Assembly: GCA_964640935.1 (NCBI GenBank)
Contig: CAZXIY010000065.1
Span: 1 to 6,384 of the forward strand
From: CAZXIY01 sp964640935
Lineage (GTDB): Archaea; Thermoplasmatota; Thermoplasmata; Methanomassiliicoccales; Methanomethylophilaceae
Direction: 5' to 3'
Length of the DNA: 6,384 bases
Shown: piece after piece, positions 1-5,895 of the stretch
How positions within the stretch are numbered: position 1 is the first letter of the stretch
Layout: each line of letters begins with the position of its first letter
Notes under the pieces: model-generated
Database searches by the model: none
What the model was told of the DNA's origin: nothing
What the model saw: only the letters and a program-made list of their open reading frames with translations
Translations under genes and position numbers: made by a program

Positions 1-604
1 TAACGCATACGGTCAGTTCTCCGACACATTCGTCAACGATACATATCTGTCAGAGGCTCTGGCATTCGAATATGATTCGACAGCGAAGTATGAGTACACA
101 AGAATCACCGTCGCGGCTATCAGCGGAGATATTCACCAGATAGCTCTGCATTACGGTATGTCCAACGGCATATTCACAAAGTACGGCATCGGTGTGGCAG
201 TGATAACATCGCCTAACGGGGCCGGTGTCGTGACATCTCTGCAGAACGGTGCGGCCAGCATAGGATTCATGGGAGCGCCGCCGATAACGTCGACGTCCAT
301 TAACAGCAAACTCGACATAGCCAGATATTACGAAGTGACCGGTACGGTAACGGATTCGTCCGGAAAGACGGTGTCCGGGGCCAACGTCACGATCACCAAC
401 GCATACGGCGAGACGTACACTGCGACGACCAACAGCGACGGCAAGTTCAGCGTGAAGGTCCTCGGAGGCACATACAATAATGTGAAGGAAGGGGCCGGAT
501 GCGGGATCAGCGTGACCAGCGGATCGCTGACTTACACTAACAGTCTGTCCCGTGTCGGAAGCGCGACATATCTGGGCGGCATAGTATTGGGGGCGAGTTC
601 ATGA
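1..604 (+). CDS. ABC transporter substrate-binding protein, NitT/TauT type, C-terminal part (5' end outside window)
   Basis: The reading frame is open from the first bases (first full codon at 2) and gives 200 residues ending in TGA at 602-604, so the ATG at 158 is internal and not the start. Residues 33-103 resemble the N-terminal lobe of NMT1/TauA-type binding proteins: a beta strand (ITVAAI), a helix (IHQIALHYGMSNGIF), a 'KYGI-V' strand, then 'SLQNGAASIGFMGAPP', the usual 'aL.nG..DiGf.g..P' block. Residues 110-156 look like a carboxypeptidase-regulatory-like or CNA-B-like beta domain (TGTVTDSSGKTVSGANVTI, then TNSDGKFSVKV). The tail is Ser/Thr/Gly rich with no visible membrane anchor; any signal peptide lies upstream of the window. 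It overlaps the permease gene by ATGA, so it is the importer's extracytoplasmic receptor by position. Substrate unknown. Finding an N-terminal-lobe signature this close to the C-terminus is unusual. Confidence 0.75.
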   Translation, partial: NAYGQFSDTFVNDTYLSEALAFEYDSTAKYEYTRITVAAISGDIHQIALHYGMSNGIFTKYGIGVAVITSPNGAGVVTSLQNGAASIGFMGAPPITSTSINSKLDIARYYEVTGTVTDSSGKTVSGANVTITNAYGETYTATTNSDGKFSVKVLGGTYNNVKEGAGCGISVTSGSLTYTNSLSRVGSATYLGGIVLGASS

Positions 605-1419
605 CGAACATCCTAGGCTTCAATTACGACAAGAACAACAAGCACCACAGGCTGCTGAAGAGCGGATTGATCGTTGTCATCTCGCTATACTGTTTCATCA
701 TGGTCTGGTGGATAATATCCCTGCTGGCCAACTCGGTGGCAGTACCTACGCCCGTAGAGGCATGGAACGCGCTCGTGCGTCTCATGACCGAGGGTGACTA
801 CACTAACTACAACACGTCCATGTGGACATACATAGGCTCGAGCCTGTCGACGTTCCTCAAGGGATTCCTGGTGGCGTTCTGCACAGCAGTGCCCATCGGC
901 CTCCTTCTCGGATATTCGAAGGACCTCGGCGACATATGCAACCCGATAATAGAGATCCTGAGGCCTATCGCACCTATAGCATGGGCTCCGATATTCATCC
1001 TCTCGATCAACTACACGATCGGACCGATACTCGTTGTCGCGATAGGGATATTCTTCCCGCTGCTGACGAATACCGTATTCGGTGTCAGGAAGATCGACAG
1101 GAGCCTGGTCGACGCATCCAGGACGCTGGGGGCCAAGAGCCACCAGATATTCTACAAGGTCATGGTGCCGTGCTCGGCCCCGTACATAATGAACGGAATA
1201 AAGGTCGGACTGGGTGTCGGATGGATGTGTATAATAGCCGCGGAGTTGTACGCCCCGTCGCTCGGAGGTATCGGTAACTTCCTGTCCAACCAGGCATATA
1301 ACGGATTCTGGCCTGATGTGTATGCATCGTTGATCATAATCGCGATACTCGGACTTCTGACCACCGGTCTGGCCGAATATCTCCATAAGATGATAGTGAA
1401 AAGGATGGGGATGGAATGA
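601..1419 (+). CDS. ABC transporter permease, NitT/TauT (SsuC/TauC-like) family
   Basis: This 272-residue protein is a membrane subunit that forms the translocation channel of an ABC importer. Hydrophobic segments lie at about residues 22-45, 85-105, 120-136, 140-162, 198-218 and 241-260, giving about six membrane helices, usual for this family. The block 'ILRPIAPIAWAPIFI' (119-133) is typical of nitrate/sulfonate/taurine permeases. The cytoplasmic EAA loop that docks on the ATPase is at about 170-200 (DASRTLGAKSHQIFYKV-VP, invariant Gly at 177). The length is normal. The start ATG overlaps the stop of the binding-protein gene (ATGA) and has a G-rich Shine-Dalgarno-like tract GGGGG at 589-593, 7 bases upstream. 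The substrate cannot be assigned from the sequence. Confidence 0.92.
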   Translation: MTNILGFNYDKNNKHHRLLKSGLIVVISLYCFIMVWWIISLLANSVAVPTPVEAWNALVRLMTEGDYTNYNTSMWTYIGSSLSTFLKGFLVAFCTAVPIGLLLGYSKDLGDICNPIIEILRPIAPIAWAPIFILSINYTIGPILVVAIGIFFPLLTNTVFGVRKIDRSLVDASRTLGAKSHQIFYKVMVPCSAPYIMNGIKVGLGVGWMCIIAAELYAPSLGGIGNFLSNQAYNGFWPDVYASLIIIAILGLLTTGLAEYLHKMIVKRMGME

Positions 1420-2177
1420 GCGAGGACATACAGATCGAGCACCTGAGCAAGGTGTACAAGACCGACGAGAAGGAGACGGTCGCACTCGAGGACTTCTCGC
1501 TTAACATAAGGAAAGGCGAACTGATCACGATAGTCGGCCCGTCCGGCTGCGGAAAGACGACACTGCTGAGGCTGATAGCCGGTCTCGAAGAGCCCACATC
1601 CGGTCAGATCAGATCCGGCGACAAGATATTCACCCAGCCGGGTCCGGACAGAGGGATGGTGTTCCAAGACTTCGCTCTGTTCCCGTGGAGGACGGTCCGC
1701 AAGAACGTCGAGTTCGGATTGGAGGTCGCAGGCGTGCCGAAGGAGGAGAGACGCGAACGTGCCGAGAAGTACATCGACATCGTCGGTCTCGAGAAATTCG
1801 CCGATGCACGCGTTCACGAACTCTCCGGAGGTATGAAACAGCGTGTCGGGATTGCGAGAGCGCTCGTCACCAATCCGGACATAATCCTGATGGATGAGCC
1901 GTTCGGATCGCTGGATGCACAGACCAGGAACATCATGCAGGCGGGATTGATCAGAGTATTGGACAAGTCCAATCAGACGATCGTCTTCGTCACCCACTCC
2001 GTGGATGAGGCGGTCTTCCTGTCGGACAGGATCGTCATACTGACGAAGCGTCCGGCCAAGATCAAGGAGATAATCGAGATCCCGTGGCCGAGGCCGAGGG
2101 ATCGTTCGTCTCCCGAATTCGTCGCACTCAGGAAGAGGATCCTCGCCGAATTGGAGAAAGAGAACGTCATGGATTGA
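1416..2177 (+). CDS. ABC transporter ATP-binding protein, NitT/TauT (SsuB/TauB-like) family
   Basis: This 253-residue cytoplasmic ATPase powers the importer encoded with it. All nucleotide-binding motifs are intact: Walker A GPSGCGKTT (41-49), Q-loop Gln84 (VFQD), signature LSGGMKQR (136-143), Walker B IILMDEP (156-162), D-loop SLDAQT (165-170) and switch His194 (FVTHSVDEA). 'FALFPWRTV' after the Q-loop and 'VLTKRPAKI' near the end are typical of the nitrate/sulfonate/taurine branch. There is no C-terminal regulatory domain. The start overlaps the permease stop as ATGA and follows a purine-rich GGATGGGGATGG stretch. It is the last gene of the operon; T-rich sequence follows in the 47-base gap before the next gene. 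Confidence 0.95.
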   Translation: MSEDIQIEHLSKVYKTDEKETVALEDFSLNIRKGELITIVGPSGCGKTTLLRLIAGLEEPTSGQIRSGDKIFTQPGPDRGMVFQDFALFPWRTVRKNVEFGLEVAGVPKEERRERAEKYIDIVGLEKFADARVHELSGGMKQRVGIARALVTNPDIILMDEPFGSLDAQTRNIMQAGLIRVLDKSNQTIVFVTHSVDEAVFLSDRIVILTKRPAKIKEIIEIPWPRPRDRSSPEFVALRKRILAELEKENVMD

Positions 2178-2189
2178 ATGACATTCCGT

Positions 2190-2201
2190 AAACCTTTTTA
2201 C
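2190..2201 (+). promoter_or_regulatory. TATA-like box for the HAD phosphatase gene; possible overlapping T-rich terminator of the ABC operon
   Basis: The A/T-rich element AAACCTTTTTA is centred about 29 bases before the ATG at 2225. That is the distance expected from an archaeal TATA box to the transcription start, so the mRNA would begin at or next to the ATG (leaderless). No Shine-Dalgarno sequence precedes the ATG, which fits. The T-runs here and at 2208-2217 could also end the ABC operon transcript. Assigned by position and composition only. Confidence 0.4.
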
Positions 2202-2224
2202 CATTCCTTTATTATTCTTCTCCG

Positions 2225-2845
2225 ATGAAGGAGTACGATCTGTATATTTTCGATTTCGATATGACGCTCTTCGATACCATGAAAGGCGTCAGGAAGGCAT
2301 ACAAGAAGGCCTTCGAGGCCGCAGACCTCCCGTTCGACGAGAACAAATGTCAGATGTACATCCGCGAATCGATAGACCAGACGTTCCACAGATACTCTGA
2401 CGCCCCGTGCCGCTACAGGGAGTTCGTAGCCGGTTATATCAACGAATCCGTGAGGTCGATGGCTGACAACACGGTCATCTTCCCCGAGACCGCCGACGTC
2501 ATACTCACGCTGAAGAGACGCGGCAAGGATCTCTGCATCGCTTCCGGGAAGACAGAGGAGCGCATAAAGCAGATCCTTTCTCAGCATCAGCTTTTGTCGT
2601 GCTTCGACCACATATTCGGATTCGAACGCATGGCGGAACCGAAACCGTCGCCCTACTGTCTCAATTGGATAATAGGACAATACGACATACCGAAGGAACG
2701 CATCTGCTACGTCGGCGATGCCGAAAGGGACATGATGGCGGCGGATGCGGCCGGGATAGACGGCATTTTCATTCCGCGTTTCTACGACACCGACGTTCAT
2801 TGTGCGTTCGAGATCAAGAATCTCCGTGAGATCTTGGAGTATTGA
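2225..2845 (+). CDS. HAD-superfamily hydrolase, phosphoglycolate phosphatase-like (subfamily IA)
   Basis: This 206-residue soluble enzyme probably hydrolyses a small phosphate ester. Motif I is FDFDMTLFDT, with nucleophile Asp10 and acid/base Asp12. A helical cap of the C1 type follows (about 17-85). Motif II is CIASGKT (Ser107), motif III is the Lys140 in AEPKPSP, and motif IV is VGDAERD (Asp165, Asp169) for Mg2+. The 'KPxP...VGD..D..AA.AAGI' C-terminal half is characteristic of Gph/beta-phosphoglucomutase-type members. All catalytic residues are present and the length is normal. The start is the first ATG after a TATA-like element, with no Shine-Dalgarno, which suggests a leaderless message. 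It stands alone between two operons. Substrate cannot be predicted; housekeeping phosphoglycolate or sugar-phosphate clearance is possible. Confidence 0.88.
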   Translation: MKEYDLYIFDFDMTLFDTMKGVRKAYKKAFEAADLPFDENKCQMYIRESIDQTFHRYSDAPCRYREFVAGYINESVRSMADNTVIFPETADVILTLKRRGKDLCIASGKTEERIKQILSQHQLLSCFDHIFGFERMAEPKPSPYCLNWIIGQYDIPKERICYVGDAERDMMAADAAGIDGIFIPRFYDTDVHCAFEIKNLREILEY

Positions 2846-2851
2846 GTTCGG

Positions 2852-2864
2852 GCAACGGCGTTGC
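2852..2864 (+). terminator. Short hairpin after the HAD gene, possible terminator
   Basis: GCAAC-GGC-GTTGC forms a perfect 5-bp stem with a 3-base loop seven bases after the stop. A second pairing (GGCAA 2851-2855 with TTGCC 2870-2874) competes with it. No T-run follows directly, but T-rich sequence occurs at 2888-2910, which in archaea can be enough for termination. Weak evidence. Confidence 0.25.
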
Positions 2865-2912
2865 AAGCATTGCCGGTCCGAGAATCGTATTCTAATCGGA
2901 TATTTCTCTCGA

Positions 2913-2923
2913 TAGTAATAATA
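2913..2923 (+). promoter_or_regulatory. TATA-like box for the cobW-like operon
   Basis: TAGTAATAATA is centred about 29 bases before the ATG at 2947. No Shine-Dalgarno is seen before that ATG. Together this points to a leaderless or near-leaderless transcript covering the GTPase gene and the overlapping His-tail gene. Position and composition only. Confidence 0.4.
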
Positions 2924-2946
2924 ACGGTCCGTCAGATACGGATGTT

Positions 2947-3537
2947 ATGTACGTTTACATTCTCGGTGGATTCCTGGGGAGCGGGAAGACGACTCTTCTG
3001 ATGAAGATAGCGTCGATGTATATCGAGAAAGGAAAGAAGGTCACGATACTCGTCAACGAGATGGGCGAGATAGGCGTCGACGGGGCCACTCTGACATCCG
3101 GCGGATACAACGCCGTCGAGCTTCCGAACGGATGCATTTGCTGCACTCTTTCAAGCACTCTGCAGGCGGCCGTCCGCGACATAAAGAAAGATTATGATCC
3201 CGACGTAATGCTCATAGAACCGACAGGTCTGGCTCTTCCGCACAAGGTCAAGGAGATAGTGCACACGGCCATGATCGACCCGGAGATAATGGAGATTATC
3301 GGCGTGATGGACGGTCCGAGGTTCGAGATCTTCAAGAGCAAGAGAGAAGAGTTCCTCAAACTCCAGCTGAAGTATTCTGACATGCTCATCCTGAACAAGA
3401 TGGACATAACCCCGAAGGACGAGGAGGACAAGATATTGGCCTGGGCTAAGTACGAGTTCCCGGGCATGAAGGTGATACCCGTGTCGGCTAAGACGGGTAT
3501 GAACATCGATAAAGTGTTTGCGGGGCTGAAAGAATGA
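2947..3537 (+). CDS. CobW/COG0523-type GTPase (short form), putative metal chaperone
   Basis: This 196-residue protein belongs to the G3E P-loop GTPases (CobW, HypB, UreG relatives), which couple GTP hydrolysis to metal delivery. Walker A is GGFLGSGKTT (7-16). The family's metal-binding CxCC is in NGCICC (Cys63, Cys65, Cys66). A Walker B/EPTG motif is at 91-94, the guanine-specificity NKMD at 150-153, and SAKTG at 180-184. It stops directly after the GTPase fold, so the CobW C-terminal domain found in longer members is absent; a second protein is encoded with an ATGA overlap immediately downstream and may supply that part. Two genes later comes a corrinoid activase, so zinc or cobalt supply to methyltransferase proteins is a reasonable guess. 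The metal is not determinable from sequence. Confidence 0.88.
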   Translation: MYVYILGGFLGSGKTTLLMKIASMYIEKGKKVTILVNEMGEIGVDGATLTSGGYNAVELPNGCICCTLSSTLQAAVRDIKKDYDPDVMLIEPTGLALPHKVKEIVHTAMIDPEIMEIIGVMDGPRFEIFKSKREEFLKLQLKYSDMLILNKMDITPKDEEDKILAWAKYEFPGMKVIPVSAKTGMNIDKVFAGLKE

Positions 3538-3962
3538 CCGAAAAGACATCGGCTGAAATGGCAGGCGGCATCGCCGTGGGGATGACAGGACACATACACG
3601 GCTTCAATGCCGATGCCGAGGCAAGACTCGACGCCATGATGATGGAGGTCGGGAAGTGGATCTATACCGAAGCGGGGATGTTCCTGGGTCATGTCAAGAT
3701 GTCGGTCACGAAGGACGGAAAGGGTATCACGCTGAATCTCACGAATCTCGATACCGGCGTGGAACATCATAACAGTCTGTCCCCGTGCCCGGTGGCCGAT
3801 TTCAATTTCATGGCCGCGGTCCTAGACGTTGATGACGAGAAGTTGGAGCACAGGATACTTCATGCGATGGAGGATTCCGGTGTCGATATATGCATCGACG
3901 GCGACGGGCACGAGCACCACCATCACGATCATGATTGTAATTGCTCATGTCATAAGCACTGA
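3534..3962 (+). CDS. Partner of the CobW-like GTPase with His/Cys-rich metal-binding tail
   Basis: This 142-residue protein begins inside the stop of the GTPase gene (ATGA), so the two are probably translationally coupled; a GGGG at 3522-3525 may serve as ribosome binding site. The body (about 1-118) is soluble, with no signal peptide or membrane segment. It includes 'AGMFLGHVKMSV' (47-58), reminiscent of the 'GHIK' stretch in C-terminal parts of some COG0523 proteins, though I recognise it only loosely. The last 19 residues, DGHEHHHHDHDCNCSCHKH, hold seven His and three Cys and should bind a transition metal such as Zn, Co or Ni. His-rich segments of this kind are known in COG0523, HypB and UreE metallochaperones. 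Inferred role: metal storage or hand-off for the GTPase, possibly a separate gene for its missing C-terminal domain. No specific family name is claimed. Confidence 0.75.
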   Translation: MTEKTSAEMAGGIAVGMTGHIHGFNADAEARLDAMMMEVGKWIYTEAGMFLGHVKMSVTKDGKGITLNLTNLDTGVEHHNSLSPCPVADFNFMAAVLDVDDEKLEHRILHAMEDSGVDICIDGDGHEHHHHDHDCNCSCHKH

Positions 3963-4018
3963 GAGAGCGGCGGCATCATCTGCGACGAATGCTCTGACGG
4001 ATGACCCAGATGTTCCAT

Positions 4019-4066
4019 GATACGGGGTGCCGGCATTTTCATGATATTCCGGACCCCATATCTTTT
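4019..4066 (+). terminator. Strong imperfect hairpin followed by T4, probable terminator of the cobW-like operon
   Basis: The left arm GATACGGGGTGCCGG (4019-4033) pairs with the right arm CCGGACCCCATATC (4049-4062): 13 base pairs with one C-A mismatch and one bulged G, and a 15-base loop. TTTT follows at 4063-4066. It lies 57 bases after the stop of the His-tail gene and about 100 bases before the ramA promoter, the expected place for a terminator separating the two units. An alternative is a DNA-level or RNA-level regulatory element. Confidence 0.5.
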
Positions 4067-4146
4067 CCCGCTATAGGCATGCTCTTCTGTCGATGTTCGA
4101 ACAAATGAAAATCTATGGCCGGACCGGGATGATTCTTCGGATCACC

Positions 4147-4166
4147 GATGACGGCTGGGTGTCATC
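4147..4166 (+). promoter_or_regulatory. Inverted repeat abutting the ramA TATA-like box, candidate operator
   Basis: GATGAC (4147-4152) and GTCATC (4161-4166) are perfect 6-base inverted repeats separated by 8 bases. The right arm touches the TATA-like box, where a bound regulator would affect TFB/TBP access. A 6-base match can occur by chance. Confidence 0.25.
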
Positions 4167-4176
4167 TATATTTATT
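4166..4176 (+). promoter_or_regulatory. TATA-like box for ramA
   Basis: CTATATTTATT is the best archaeal TATA-like sequence in the 284-base gap. Transcription would start about 25 bases downstream, near 4195-4200. That would exclude the ATG at 4148 as the start and leave a leader of about 35-50 bases before the conserved beginning of the protein. Confidence 0.5.
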
Positions 4177-4198
4177 CACTAACGTATTTCGACTCAGT

Positions 4199-4231
4199 TC
4201 GAAGATCGATAGAATTACCGATACACTTCGA
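4199..4231 (+). promoter_or_regulatory. Predicted 5'-leader hairpin of ramA
   Basis: TCGAAG (4199-4204) pairs with CTTCGA (4226-4231), and inside it ATCG (4205-4208) pairs with CGAT (4219-4222). This gives 10 base pairs with a 3-base bulge (ACA) and a 10-base loop. The hairpin would begin at about the predicted transcription start and end one base before the ATG at 4233 and the G6 tract, so it could expose or hide the ribosome binding site. Not recognised as a known riboswitch class. Confidence 0.35.
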
Positions 4232-4234
4232 TAT

Positions 4235-4240
4235 GGGGGG
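4235..4240 (+). promoter_or_regulatory. G6 tract, possible ribosome binding site that decides the ramA start
   Basis: GGGGGG can pair with the CCUCC of the 16S 3' end with one G-U wobble. It stands 6 bases before the ATA at 4247, good Shine-Dalgarno spacing. A similar GGGGG precedes the permease ATG at 601 by 7 bases. The tract runs into AAAA (4241-4244), making GGGAAAA, which also fits the X XXY YYZ pattern of a -1 slippery site. Confidence 0.4.
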
Positions 4241-4246
4241 AAAACT

Positions 4247-5863
4247 ATAGCGTACGGAATATCGTTAGATATAGGAACAAGTGGAACTAGGGCTCATGCC
4301 GTGGACCTTTCCACCGGCAAGATCTTATCCACGGCAATAACCGAGTGCCATCCGCTCCCGGGAGCGAACATCATGGATCACCTGACGTTCAGCATCCGGA
4401 TCGGCAATGACGTCGCCCACGATATCCTCATGGATACCGTGAACAAGGTCATTTCGAATCTCGGTATAGATCTCAAGAAAGTGGAACGCGTCAGCATATG
4501 CGGTAATCCGATACAGCTGTCGCTGTTCCAAGGCATGCCGATAGACGATCTGGCATATGCCGGCGAGAATGCCCATAAACAGAAAGGTATAGTCGCTCAG
4601 CAGAGGAATGCCCGCGTGATCCCGGCCGTCGACGTAGGAATGAATGTTCCGGATTCTGCGGATCTTTACGTTCCTCCGGCGATAAGGCACGAGATCGGAG
4701 CCGACGCTCTCGCAATGATGTACAAGAGCGGATTCCTCGAGCAGAAGGAGAACTGCCTCGTGACCGATTACGGCACGAATGCGGAGATGGCTCTGAAGGT
4801 CGGGGATGAGATATACACAGGTTCTGCGGCCGCGGGTCCGGCGATGGAAGGGCAGTCCATAAAATACGGTATGCTCGCGTCTCCGGGTGCGATATCGGAT
4901 CTCGAGTATGATTTCCAATGGGTGTGCCAGGTCCTTGACGAGAACATTATGCCCCAGCCCGGGGACAGGATGGATCTCGGCTTAGGCTGCGTGTGCGAAG
5001 AGGGTCCGATGCACGGAAAGGCGAAAGGCATCACCGGGACAGGTGTTATCGCGGCCGTCGCGGCCATCATGGACAGCAATCTCTGGGACAAAGGGAAGAT
5101 AAAGACGGACGACGGCAGGCTCGTACTGCAGGACGGCATCTACATCGACTCCAATGATGTGATGGAGGCCTGCAAGGCGATAGGGGCTATGAGAGCCGGC
5201 CACTTCACGCTCATAGAGCACGCCGGGATAAAATTCGAGGATCTCGACATAATGTACATGTCGGGAGCGTCCGGAACGTACGTGGATCCTGTCAAAGGAA
5301 GGGAGATAGGGCTTCTTCCGCCGTCCTGCGGGACCATATACCAGATAGGCAACACATCGCTCGCGATGGCCACAGATATACTCAGGGATCCCGAACTCCT
5401 CGACAAGCTTCAGTCCATTGCGGACGGGATAAGATCCAACCATGTGATGTTCGCCACCGACAAGGTGTTCGAGAAGATCTACATGCAGGAGCTCGCGTAC
5501 TGGGAAGAGGGCATGCCGATGGATATGTATAATGAACATCTGGCACAGGAAGGTATCCAGCCTCTTCCGGCAGTCAGGGGCGTTCCGAAGGTGCACAGGA
5601 TAGTGGCACGTGACATCCCGGACCTCGGAGTGAACGGCCTGAAGATACTTTCGGACATCGGAACCGTCCTGAAAGGGAGATTCAACGGTTGCACGGGCTG
5701 CGGGAAATGTATGAAATCATGTCCCGAGAAGGCTCTGACCATCGATAAGAACAAGCTCATATCGATCAAGACGAAGAACTGTCTCGGCACCGCATGCTAC
5801 AGGTGCCAGATGAGCTGTCCGGAGAAGGTGTTCTCCTACAACGACCTCCGTCTTTCGGATTGA
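4247..5863 (+). CDS. ramA: RamA-type corrinoid protein reductive activase (methylamine methyltransferase activation)
   Basis: RamA reduces inactive Co(II) corrinoid proteins of methylamine methyltransferases to Co(I), using ATP. From 4247 the product is 538 residues, close to the usual length of about 540. An actin-like ATPase phosphate loop YGISLDIGTSGTR starts at residue 3. A second 'DYGTNAEMA' block starts at 174 and 'SAAAGPAMEG' at 193-202, typical of the RACo/RamA family. Two C-terminal 4Fe-4S motifs close it: CTGCGKCMKSCP (Cys482, 485, 488, 492) and CLGTACYRCQMSCP (Cys512, 517, 520, 524). Family members begin almost exactly at YGI..DIGTSG, which here falls right after an ATA codon. Upstream in frame the only ATG is at 4148, before the likely promoter, and no GTG or TTG lies between. 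The start is therefore unresolved: ATA at 4247, or ATG at 4233 with a -1 shift at G6A4. An intrinsic terminator follows. Another activase of the same family is possible but less likely. Confidence 0.85.
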   Translation: MAYGISLDIGTSGTRAHAVDLSTGKILSTAITECHPLPGANIMDHLTFSIRIGNDVAHDILMDTVNKVISNLGIDLKKVERVSICGNPIQLSLFQGMPIDDLAYAGENAHKQKGIVAQQRNARVIPAVDVGMNVPDSADLYVPPAIRHEIGADALAMMYKSGFLEQKENCLVTDYGTNAEMALKVGDEIYTGSAAAGPAMEGQSIKYGMLASPGAISDLEYDFQWVCQVLDENIMPQPGDRMDLGLGCVCEEGPMHGKAKGITGTGVIAAVAAIMDSNLWDKGKIKTDDGRLVLQDGIYIDSNDVMEACKAIGAMRAGHFTLIEHAGIKFEDLDIMYMSGASGTYVDPVKGREIGLLPPSCGTIYQIGNTSLAMATDILRDPELLDKLQSIADGIRSNHVMFATDKVFEKIYMQELAYWEEGMPMDMYNEHLAQEGIQPLPAVRGVPKVHRIVARDIPDLGVNGLKILSDIGTVLKGRFNGCTGCGKCMKSCPEKALTIDKNKLISIKTKNCLGTACYRCQMSCPEKVFSYNDLRLSD

Positions 5864-5871
5864 TAAACATC

Positions 5872-5895
5872 GGGGGTCCGCCCCCTTTTTTCTTT
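5872..5895 (+). terminator. Intrinsic terminator after ramA
   Basis: GGGGG (5872-5876), loop TCCG, CCCCC (5881-5885), then TTTTTTCTTT. This is a classic GC hairpin plus T-run eight bases after the ramA stop. It sits between convergent genes; on the minus strand no T-run follows the hairpin directly, so it mainly serves ramA. Confidence 0.85.

Noticed and set aside
685..1485. 266-codon minus-strand open frame opposite the permease
   Set aside because: Antisense shadow of a clear membrane protein gene, with an Arg/Tyr/Asp-rich product and no motif.
1152..2204. 350-codon minus-strand open frame opposite the permease and ATPase genes
   Set aside because: It lies antisense to two genes with complete, well-known motifs; its product is Arg/Asp/His rich and low in family-like features, typical of a GC-rich shadow frame.
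2874..2931. CGGTCCG occurring twice (2874-2880, 2925-2931) upstream of the cobW-like gene
   Set aside because: The same heptamer occurs inside coding sequence (for example near 1692 and 3311), so it is likely a codon-usage coincidence and not an operator.
4148..4246. N-terminal extension of RamA from the ATG at 4148 (33 extra residues)
   Set aside because: It would start upstream of the best TATA-like box, the extra residues look like translated leader and do not match the family's start, and no Shine-Dalgarno precedes it. Kept only as an alternative.
4233..4250. Pyrrolysine read-through of ATG GGG GGA AAA CTA TAG
   Set aside because: The frame meets further TAG codons within the next 15 bases (CGT TAG ATA TAG) and does not encode a recognisable protein; the RamA frame is the neighbouring one.
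4325..5596. Several minus-strand open frames opposite ramA
   Set aside because: They overlap each other and ramA, and their products lack recognisable motifs.
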